A DNA stretch of 33,381 bases from Desulfurivibrionaceae bacterium (lineage in GTDB: Bacteria; Desulfobacterota; Desulfobulbia; Desulfobulbales; UBA5123), in assembly GCA_030145325.1 (NCBI GenBank), contig JAQYVW010000033.1, forward strand, positions 1 to 33,381, given 5' to 3'. Each line of letters begins with the position of its first letter. Position 1 is the first letter of the stretch. This document shows positions 27,156-33,381 of the stretch, piece after piece. The position numbers were made by a program, and so were the translations under genes. Below the pieces are notes generated by a model that was given only the letters and a program-made list of their open reading frames with translations, was not told the DNA's origin and did not search any database.

Positions 27156-27178
27156 CCGAATCACCCAAGGTGAATCGG
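27156..27178 (-). repeat. stem-loop between rpmA and obgE
   Basis: CCGAATCACC and GGTGAATCGG pair over nine of ten positions with a three-base loop; an ACCGG/CCGGT mini-palindrome lies beside it and a GCCGGTTTTT run follows on the minus strand. It could lower read-through from the ribosomal-protein genes into obgE. Confidence 0.5.
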
Positions 27179-27213
27179 ACCGGCAACCGGTCTCGAAGAT
27201 ACTGCGCGGTTCC

Positions 27214-27480
27214 TTAGGAGTTGGAATCGACGGGATAGATACTGACGCGCTTACGGTTCCGTCCGAATTTCTCGAAGGTAACCACACCATCCGCCTTGGC
27301 GAAAAGGGTATAATCCCGACCACAACCAACATTGGTACCGGGATGAATCTTAGTGCCCAACTGCCGAACCAGAATATTACCAGCCCGCACCACCTGACCA
27401 CCGAATTTTTTGACACCACGCCGTTGTCCGGCGCTATCGCGACCGTTTCTAGAGCTGCCGCCCGCTTTTTTATGAGCCAT
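27214..27480 (-). CDS. rpmA: 50S ribosomal protein L27
   Basis: 88 aa, normal length. The basic N-terminus [16 protein letters not shown] is characteristic; this tail reaches the peptidyl-transferase centre. [14 protein letters not shown] and [10 protein letters not shown] complete the L27 pattern. No cleavable N-terminal extension is present. It follows rplU by 32 bp and is surely co-transcribed with it. Confidence 0.98.
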   Translation of the reverse strand: MAHKKAGGSSRNGRDSAGQRRGVKKFGGQVVRAGNILVRQLGTKIHPGTNVGCGRDYTLFAKADGVVTFEKFGRNRKRVSIYPVDSNS

Positions 27481-27512
27481 GAGAAAACCTCTCAGATAGT
27501 ATTCGCTTTAAA

Positions 27513-27824
27513 TTATGCAGAAATCTCGTTGATTTCCAAACCGGTAAAGAGCTGCCGATGGCCACGTTTAACCTTGTAGCCCTTACGACGTTTCTTCTTG
27601 AAGACAAGAATCTTCTTGGCCTTGCCCTGCTCAACAATCCGCGCCACGACCTTGGCACCCTCTACCACCGGCTGCCCGACCTTGACATCGTCGTCATTAA
27701 CCACCATCAGCACTTCGGACAACTCTACGGTGTCACCAACATTGCCGTCGAGTTTCTCGACCCGGAGACGATCACCCTGAGCAACCTGATACTGCTTGCC
27801 ACCGGTATTGATAATTGCGTACAT
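27513..27824 (-). CDS. rplU: 50S ribosomal protein L21
   Basis: 103 aa, the standard length. [14 protein letters not shown] and the basic [16 protein letters not shown] segment are diagnostic. I chose ATG 27824 because GGAGG is five bases upstream and the product is then exactly L21-sized; the frame stays open for 16 codons above it. It is the first gene behind a strong promoter and a hairpin-rich leader. Confidence 0.98.
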   Translation of the reverse strand: MYAIINTGGKQYQVAQGDRLRVEKLDGNVGDTVELSEVLMVVNDDDVKVGQPVVEGAKVVARIVEQGKAKKILVFKKKRRKGYKVKRGHRQLFTGLEINEISA

Positions 27825-27849
27825 ACCTTCCTCCATAACATTTATACCG

Positions 27850-27950
27850 CCCGTGAAACGGGGTATTTCCATCTACCGAAAACCGGCGGGAAACGAACAC
27901 GGTCTGCACCGCCGGATAGGATCATATCAATTACGGCTCGCAAGCGAGCC
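27850..27950 (-). promoter_or_regulatory. structured rplU (L21) mRNA leader
   Basis: The ~150-base leader folds into at least three hairpins on the minus strand: GGCTCGC-TT-GCGAGCC (27935-27950), CCGGCGG...CCGCCGG (27883-27915) and CCCG-TTTCA-CGGG (27850-27862). Ribosomal-protein leaders often mediate autoregulation; L21 leaders are known in other bacteria, but I cannot match this one to a described class. Confidence 0.5.
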
Positions 27951-27974
27951 ACATCCTTACCACGTGAATCGTGC

Positions 27975-28003
27975 ATAAATAACATAATCCGCTAAATTGT
28001 CAA
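27975..28003 (-). promoter_or_regulatory. promoter for rplU-rpmA-obgE
   Basis: A perfect TTGACA (27998-28003) is followed at 17 bases by ATTTAT (27975-27980) in a very AT-rich context. The -10 box is imperfect, but position and -35 are convincing. Just upstream, after rng, GGTCAG-N7-CTGGCC (28020-28038) may terminate rng transcripts weakly. Confidence 0.6.
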
Positions 28004-28062
28004 GGGACAAAATAGCACTGGCCAGCATATTCCTGACCAAGAAAAAAACGGCCGCCTCGCTT

Positions 28063-29595
28063 CTATTTCTCCCAAGAAATCTCGTACCGCTCAACATGAA
28101 AATCCTTGGTGGAAACAATGGTCAACCGCTTATGCACCTCATCCTCCAAACGCTCCATGGTAGCCGCCTCTTCCTTCAACATCATGGTTGCCACCATGGG
28201 GTGAACCTTGATAGTAACGGCAGCCCCGGGCATTTTCTTGGCATTCCTGCTGACCTTGCGGAAAATTTCATAACAGACGGTGCGCCGCGACTTGTGCATC
28301 CCCTCTCCGTCGCAATAGTGACAAGGCTCACACATCACATGGGAGAGATCATCCCGGCTCCGCTTGCGGGTCATCTGCACCAAACCAAACTCGGAGACCT
28401 TGAGGATATTGATCCGACTTTTATCCTTCTTCACCGCCTCTTTCAAGGCCCGGAAAACCTCGTCGCGATGCGCCTCTTCCTCCATATCAATGAAATCGAT
28501 AATAATGATGCCACCGATATTACGGAGCCGAACCTGATAGGCGATCTCTTTAACCGCCTCCATATTGGTCTTGAAGATCGTATCCTCAAGCCCTTTCTTA
28601 CCCACATAGCGACCGGTATTAACATCGACGACGGTGAGGGCCTCGGTGGCCTCGATAAACAGATAGCCCCCGCAGCGCAACCAGATTTTTTTATCCAGGG
28701 CCCGACTGACGTCGGTTTCAATACCGTGGGCATCAAAAAGAGGCACATCTTCCTGATAAAAATGCACCTTGTCTTCAAGATTAGGGGCAAAAATTCTAAT
28801 AAAACGGCTGATCCGCTCAAAGGTCTGCCGATCATCAACCAGTACCTGGCTGATGTCCGGCGAGAAAAGATCTCGCACCGCCCGCAAGGTGATATCCAGA
28901 TCCTCATAGACAACACTGCCCACACTGGCTTTGGCGTCGGCATACTGAATCTCATCCCAAACATGGAGGAGGAACTCCATATCCGCCTCCAGTTCTTCAC
29001 GGGAAGCGTCTTCGGCCATGGTTCGGACAATGAAACCGGTTCCGGCTGGGCGCAAGGCTTCAATATCTTCGCGCAAACGCTCCCGAACCTCATCATTTTC
29101 AATCTTGCGAGAGATACCGATATGATCGGTCATGGGCATAAAGACCAGATTCCGACACGGCAAGGTGATGTGACAGGTAAGCCTTGCCCCCTTGGTGCCC
29201 ATGGGCTCCTTGCAGATCTGGACCAGAATATCCTGGCCCTCTTTCAGCAGGTCATCGATATTCATCCCTGGGCGGCGACGATCCAAAGCCTCCACCGACA
29301 TGCTATCGCAGTTACAGTCAGCACCGTTGCACTTGCAATTACTCATCCGCCGCTCAAGCTCGCCGGTATTGACATGAACATCGTCCACGTATAGAAAACC
29401 AGTACGCTCAAGACCAACATCGACAAAAGCCGCCTGCATGCCGGGTAACACTCGCACCACCTTACCCTTATAGACATTACCCACCAACCCCTTATCGGTG
29501 GGACGTTCGAGGTTCAACTCGACAAGATTGCCGTTTTCAACCAGCGCAATTCGCACCTCATACTCGGTGGCGTTGATCACCAAATCACTTGCCAT
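28063..29595 (-). CDS. rng: ribonuclease G with Cys-rich insert in S1 domain
   Basis: 510 aa. RNase E/G catalytic features are present: an S1 RNA-binding domain (~39-128), VVDVNTGRYVGKK and IIDFIDM with the two Mg2+-binding Asp residues, and a Zn-link region CEPCHYCDGEG. Length fits RNase G rather than RNase E, since no long C-terminal scaffold is present. It processes rRNA and decays mRNA. The odd feature is a stretch at ~80-110 within S1 containing Cys87, 89, 94 and 96 (NCKCNGADCNC). GAGAGG lies eight bases before ATG at 29595. It sits beside the TIGR03960 gene, a common pairing. Confidence 0.94.
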   Translation of the reverse strand: MASDLVINATEYEVRIALVENGNLVELNLERPTDKGLVGNVYKGKVVRVLPGMQAAFVDVGLERTGFLYVDDVHVNTGELERRMSNCKCNGADCNCDSMSVEALDRRRPGMNIDDLLKEGQDILVQICKEPMGTKGARLTCHITLPCRNLVFMPMTDHIGISRKIENDEVRERLREDIEALRPAGTGFIVRTMAEDASREELEADMEFLLHVWDEIQYADAKASVGSVVYEDLDITLRAVRDLFSPDISQVLVDDRQTFERISRFIRIFAPNLEDKVHFYQEDVPLFDAHGIETDVSRALDKKIWLRCGGYLFIEATEALTVVDVNTGRYVGKKGLEDTIFKTNMEAVKEIAYQVRLRNIGGIIIIDFIDMEEEAHRDEVFRALKEAVKKDKSRINILKVSEFGLVQMTRKRSRDDLSHVMCEPCHYCDGEGMHKSRRTVCYEIFRKVSRNAKKMPGAAVTIKVHPMVATMMLKEEAATMERLEDEVHKRLTIVSTKDFHVERYEISWEK

Positions 29596-29676
29596 GCTGT
29601 AAACCTCTCAAAAAAATTACAGGGGACTTACCATCTCTGCGCCCAGCGAAGACCACAAGTTCCCGCTTTGTCGTTT

Positions 29677-32262
29677 TTACGTCGCGTCTTTAACCCACAG
29701 CTTGATCAGGCGGATGGTTCGCTTCTCCTCATCACCAAGACCAAGCAACGCCGCCAACAACTCCAACGGCTTGATTCCCGGCTGCCCAGGAACGCCTTTC
29801 AAAACAAGACGGATGGAACCATCATCACCATCAACAACCAACTCCTTTACCAACGGGCGAGCATCAAGGATGCGTTTCTTACCCTTACGCACCAGCTCCA
29901 CCGGAAAAGAATCATCACTAAAAAATCGCTCAACCTCGCTGGCGGCAATCTGGCGGGGTGGAACAATCCGATAACAACTTTCAAGCTCCTTACCGTTACC
30001 AACTTTGCCGGTTAATTCAAGACCGAACACAGTCAAGCCAATGGGCAAAAAACTGTTCAGACTATCCTTCATCGCCGCCAGATCAGGCAATGGTTCCTTT
30101 AGATCCACGTACAGGTACTCGGCAAGACTTTCCGTCCCCACCGGCAGAGCCGGGCTAAAGGTGACCTTGGGGCCGGGGTTAAAACCATGGGAAAAATTGA
30201 GCGGCAACCGCGCCCGACGCAGAACACGATAAAAAACCTGAATCAACTCCAGATGCCCAAGATAACGCGCCTCATCCACCCGGCTATAATCAATCCGGTA
30301 AACAAAATGATCCTCTGCCCCCGGTTCGGGACGTGACCACCCCGCCGAGATGGCGGCCGGTGACTCTTCTGCCGAGACCGTATGAACAATGGGCTTGACG
30401 GTTTTAAAGTCACAGAGGCCGCATTTCTGGCAGCCATGCACTCGACAATCCGGCGTATACTCACCGGCCAACGCCTTTTCGTACTCGGCGGTAAAGAACT
30501 CCTTATCAAGACCGGAGTCCAGATGCTGCCAAGGCAAAACCTCATCAGCCCCGCGCCGCCGCAGATAATGGTCGAAATCAACCCCACACTCCGTAGCCGC
30601 CTGTTGCCAAAGCTCAAGATTAAAATGGTCCGACCAGGCATCAAGACGCGCTCCTTTGCGCCAAGCAACCTCAATAACCTGCGCCAAAACCCGATCGCCC
30701 CGCGAAAAGACCCCTTCAAGATAACTCTGGCGCGGATCATGCCGCTTCAAATTAAATTTCTTGCCCCGCAGCCTACTCTTTAGAAAATCAATGCGCGCAT
30801 AACCTTCCGCAATGGAAAGCTGTGGTTCACGCTCAAAAACCGTATGGGGTTTGGGGACAAAGGTGGCAGCGCTAACGCTAACCGTCTTATTGCCACCACC
30901 CGCGGCAGCCAAGGCCTTCTGGGCCAGATCTGGAATCGCCGCCATATCTTCGTCGGTTTCCGTGGGTAGCCCGAACATGAAATAGAGCTTTATCTGCCGC
31001 CAACCAAGACTAAACGCCGCCTCACAGGTCTTGAGCAAATCCACCTCGGTGATCCCCTTATTGATCACCTCCCGTAACCGGTCGGTGCCCGCTTCCGGGG
31101 CCAGGGTAAAACCAGTTTTCCGCACCCGCTTGATCTGGGCCATGATCTCCGGGGTCAAGGTGCCCACCCGCATGGACGGCATGGAAACCGAAACCCGCTC
31201 ACGGGCAAAGGTATCCATCAGTTCCAACATCAATTCCGGCAAACAGGAATAATCACCGGTGGAGAGTGAAAGCAGCGCCATTTCTTCAAAACCGCCCTGA
31301 TCAATCCCTTGTCTGGCCAACTCAAGAATCCGGGCTGGCGACCGCTCACGCACCGGGCGGTAGATAACCCCGGCCTGACAGAAACGGCAACCCCGCGTAC
31401 AACCCCGGGCAATCTCAATCCCCAACCGGTCATGGACAATGCGCGAGAGCGGTACCAGGGGCGGATATGGCGCCGGCACAGATTCCAGATCCGCCAGCAC
31501 CCTTCGCCGCACCCGCTCATACCCTGGCCGCAAAGTCTTCATGCCGGTAAATTTACCGTCATCGGCGTAGATGGGCACAAACAGGGAGGGAACATACACC
31601 CCCGCAACCTCACTCAAACGAGCAAGTTGTTCATCTCTGGCAACCCCTTCTTCCTTTGCCGCCGCCAACAACTCGGCAATCTCCATGATCGCCTCTTCAC
31701 CATCACCCAGGAGAATGGCGTCAAAAAAATCAGCCACCGGTTCAGGGTGAAACCCGCAAGGACCACCACCGATAACCAAAGGATACGATTCATCCCGATC
31801 TGCGGCGCGAAACGGAATCCCGGCCGAATTAAGAATGGTGAGGATATTGGTATAGCAGAGCTCAAAAGGAAGGGTGATCCCAAGGAGATCAAAATCAGCA
31901 ATGGGCCGCCGCGATTCCAAAGAAAAGAGGGGCGTCTGAGCACGTTGCAGCTCCGCCTCCATGTCTGGATCCGGGGCATATACCCGTTCGGCGAGGAGAT
32001 CATCCCGACCATTGACCAGATGGTAAAGGATCTGCAAGCCTTGATGGGACATGCCGATCTCATACAGATCAGGGAAGGCCAAGACCATCCGCAAACCAAC
32101 ATCGTCCCAATCCTTGCGGATCGCATTAATCTCATTACCACAATACCGGCTGGGTTTATTCACCAGCGGCAGAATAGCATCCAGGGTCTTATCATCGATG
32201 ATCTTACTGCCACCCTGAACACCACAGCTCTTATCAAGATTTTTCTTCGAAACCATATCCAC
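29677..32262 (-). CDS. TIGR03960 B12-binding-type radical SAM protein fused to TIGR03936/DUF2344
   Basis: 861 aa. An N-terminal B12-binding-like region (VLAFPDLYEIGMSHQGLQILY, VIGGGPCGFHPEP) precedes the radical SAM core with C288-x3-C292-x2-C295 (CTRGCRFC), expected to hold the [4Fe-4S]-SAM cluster. A short Cys motif (CRVHGCQKCGLCDF) follows, and the last ~220 residues are the DUF2344/TIGR03936 domain (YRIDYSRVDEARYLGHLELIQ, FSHGFNPGPKV). Family members are usually linked to rng and rplU and may modify rRNA, tRNA or protein; the substrate is unknown to me. GTG at 32262 with TGGG six bases upstream is my start; ATG at 32256 is equally possible. Confidence 0.93.
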   Translation of the reverse strand: MDMVSKKNLDKSCGVQGGSKIIDDKTLDAILPLVNKPSRYCGNEINAIRKDWDDVGLRMVLAFPDLYEIGMSHQGLQILYHLVNGRDDLLAERVYAPDPDMEAELQRAQTPLFSLESRRPIADFDLLGITLPFELCYTNILTILNSAGIPFRAADRDESYPLVIGGGPCGFHPEPVADFFDAILLGDGEEAIMEIAELLAAAKEEGVARDEQLARLSEVAGVYVPSLFVPIYADDGKFTGMKTLRPGYERVRRRVLADLESVPAPYPPLVPLSRIVHDRLGIEIARGCTRGCRFCQAGVIYRPVRERSPARILELARQGIDQGGFEEMALLSLSTGDYSCLPELMLELMDTFARERVSVSMPSMRVGTLTPEIMAQIKRVRKTGFTLAPEAGTDRLREVINKGITEVDLLKTCEAAFSLGWRQIKLYFMFGLPTETDEDMAAIPDLAQKALAAAGGGNKTVSVSAATFVPKPHTVFEREPQLSIAEGYARIDFLKSRLRGKKFNLKRHDPRQSYLEGVFSRGDRVLAQVIEVAWRKGARLDAWSDHFNLELWQQAATECGVDFDHYLRRRGADEVLPWQHLDSGLDKEFFTAEYEKALAGEYTPDCRVHGCQKCGLCDFKTVKPIVHTVSAEESPAAISAGWSRPEPGAEDHFVYRIDYSRVDEARYLGHLELIQVFYRVLRRARLPLNFSHGFNPGPKVTFSPALPVGTESLAEYLYVDLKEPLPDLAAMKDSLNSFLPIGLTVFGLELTGKVGNGKELESCYRIVPPRQIAASEVERFFSDDSFPVELVRKGKKRILDARPLVKELVVDGDDGSIRLVLKGVPGQPGIKPLELLAALLGLGDEEKRTIRLIKLWVKDAT

Positions 32263-32307
32263 ATTTTACCCAGGTGGGAATTATCTGCAAAAACCGCAAA
32301 GATATCA

Positions 32308-32335
32308 GGCTCGTTCTCCGACCAGAGAGCGAGCC
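32308..32335 (-). terminator. stem-loop between lipoprotein and radical SAM gene
   Basis: An 11-bp stem, GGCTCGTTCTC with GAGAGCGAGCC (one G-T pair), and a six-base loop. On the minus strand it is followed only by TGATATCTTTG, so termination would be partial; the long T-tract lies on the plus-strand side. Confidence 0.45.
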
Positions 32336-32369
32336 CGACCATATTTTTATAATTTTTTTTAACAAAGAG

Positions 32370-33197
32370 CTATGGCACTTCCACCAGCTCAAAACCCGGC
32401 GGCAAACTGAAGGAGAAATCCTTAGCCGCCAGATCGGCATCATCAAGCCAATCGCTCAAAGTAATCACCAACGTGCCCCGGTGTTGCCGGGTAGTGACGG
32501 TAATCCGGCCCGGCAGCAAACAATCATCCTTCCCCACCGCCCGGTAATCCTCGTACATGGTGTCGAAAACATCATCGCCATCATCATCCAAGACCTGATG
32601 CCGACGGATCACCCCCAGCGATGGATCAAACAACAAGCGGCGACGCTCACTGCCCACCCGCACCGTCAGCCAATACCCCCCCGTATCAAGGGCTCGACCA
32701 ACCTCCTCCACCACCACCGGCCCCACCGGCAACCTGCCACTGAGCCAATAAAACGATTCATGGGGGCGAAATCCTGCCGGCGCATACTTAACAAACGTTT
32801 CCGCCGCCACCTTGCCACCATAGCTCTTACCCTGAGCCACAGCCAAATAGCGAAAACGGTTACCATCACTGACCAGAATCAGCAACGGCTGCCCCAAGGG
32901 ATTAAGACCAACAAACCTTAAAAAGGCAGGAGACATTGCCTGGAGATAGCCGCTTACCGTCCCTGAATGCAGCAAGCCCGTAAGGGTCACGCTGGCCGCA
33001 ACATCGATGCAACAATGACATTGACTCTGCCGGGCTTGCAATTGCGCAAAAGCCGCCACCACCTCAGCCCGCTTAGCACCGGCAAGATCTACCGTCCGCG
33101 GCAGAGACGCGCAGCCAGCAAGTATACACAGCAATCCACAAACAACCGTCAACCATGCCGTAGATACACCTGCTCTTTGCAATCGCTTCATGCCCAT
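32370..33197 (-). CDS. LolB/DUF4292-like outer-membrane lipoprotein
   Basis: 275 aa. A basic start and hydrophobic stretch end in the lipobox LAGC with Cys29. The mature part has the half-barrel pattern of LolA/LolB-like lipoproteins (SGYLQAMSPAFLRFVGLNPLGQPLLILVSDG, then YWLSGRLP), as in lipoprotein-localisation proteins. Three Cys close to residue 65 (CHCC) are unusual. True LolB function is not proven; the family may also serve other envelope roles. The start is ATG 33197 with GGGGTGG eight bases upstream; ATG 33191 is an alternative. Confidence 0.8.
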   Translation of the reverse strand: MGMKRLQRAGVSTAWLTVVCGLLCILAGCASLPRTVDLAGAKRAEVVAAFAQLQARQSQCHCCIDVAASVTLTGLLHSGTVSGYLQAMSPAFLRFVGLNPLGQPLLILVSDGNRFRYLAVAQGKSYGGKVAAETFVKYAPAGFRPHESFYWLSGRLPVGPVVVEEVGRALDTGGYWLTVRVGSERRRLLFDPSLGVIRRHQVLDDDGDDVFDTMYEDYRAVGKDDCLLPGRITVTTRQHRGTLVITLSDWLDDADLAAKDFSFSLPPGFELVEVP

Positions 33198-33289
33198 GGG
33201 ATCAACCACCCCTGCCAGTAAAGACAGGACGATATTTTAATCTGATTACCAGCGAGTTTCAGCCAACTTTAGGAATAATCTCATTTAAT

Positions 33290-33323
33290 GTTCATTTTCT
33301 TTGTTTGCCCAAAGAAAACGAAC
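33290..33323. repeat. 14-bp imperfect hairpin, possible intergenic repeat
   Basis: GTTCATTTTCTTTG (33290-33303) pairs with 33310-33323 over 13 of 14 positions around the loop TTTGCC. No T-tract follows on the minus strand. It lies in a gene-free stretch from 33198 to the window end, with GAAGCGGCGAAAGAAACGG next to it; the pattern resembles interspersed TTTCTTTGGGC-type repeats, but no second copy is visible here. Confidence 0.5.
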
Positions 33324-33381
33324 CAGCAGCGAAGCGGCGAAAGAAACGGCACCCTGTGTCACTCGCCATGTGGTCAAGCCA

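Noticed and set aside
27997-29394. Long plus-strand open frame opposite rng (465 codons)
   Set aside because: It is antisense to a clearly homologous RNase G gene, has no ribosome-binding site and no recognisable domain; its openness follows from the codon usage of rng.
29596-29676. Terminator between the radical SAM gene and rng
   Set aside because: A GGG-A-ACTT / AAGTCCC stem needs a bulge and a ~27-base loop; the T run may belong to the rng translation signal instead.
31309-32352. Plus-strand open frame opposite the radical SAM gene
   Set aside because: Antisense shadow; the minus strand carries intact radical SAM and B12-binding motifs.

Overview
The window is a dense, co-oriented stretch of bacterial chromosome: every gene I can support lies on the minus strand, so transcription runs from high to low coordinates. 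Several things point to the Desulfobacterota (former Deltaproteobacteria), most likely a Desulfobulbales-like sulfur-cycling anaerobe. These are a split-Soret-type cytochrome c with a Tat signal, the DUF4390-ntrY-ntrX order, a SelB factor, and the block TIGR03960 radical SAM protein / RNase G / rplU / rpmA / obgE / proB / proA / nadD. The taxonomic call is inference; no rRNA or tRNA gene is present.

Reading in the direction of transcription, positions 33.2-32.4 kb hold a LolB-like lipoprotein. Positions 32.3-22.8 kb hold a housekeeping block for translation, ribosome assembly, proline synthesis and NAD synthesis: TIGR03960 protein, rng, rplU, rpmA, obgE, proB, proA and nadD. A strong promoter and a structured leader precede rplU. 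Positions 22.7-19.6 kb form a small accessory redox/sensory island. It contains a 356-base gene-free control region with two adjacent perfect inverted repeats, the split-Soret-like cytochrome, a very strong terminator, a tiny lipoprotein, and a Cache-HAMP membrane sensor that ends in a Cys-rich domain instead of a kinase.

Positions 19.6-15.5 kb carry metabolic and repair genes packed with overlaps: class I aminotransferase, alpha/beta hydrolase, Nudix hydrolase, AcuI-like oxidoreductase, a three-helix membrane protein and arfB. A good sigma70 promoter then drives a PII-like regulator plus an unknown membrane protein (15.4-14.6 kb). A second good promoter with a hairpin leader drives a cyclophilin (14.3-13.8 kb). 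An Mrp/NBP35 ATPase follows, with its own promoter, an operator-like palindrome and an attenuator-like hairpin, and then an MBL-fold hydrolase, selB and hflX. The last part (8.3-0 kb) is a signalling block: hybrid histidine kinase, DUF4390 protein, ntrY, ntrX and a ClpX-like AAA+ ATPase cut by the window edge.

The points most worth following up are the mrp control region and the two related hairpins that flank mrp, the apparent ATT start codon of hflX, the twin 17-bp palindromes upstream of the split-Soret gene, the kinase-less sensor with a CxxC...CxxC tail, the Cys cluster inserted in the S1 domain of RNase G, and the PII-like protein paired with an unknown membrane protein. I saw no CRISPR array, intact insertion sequence, prophage or toxin-antitoxin pair.
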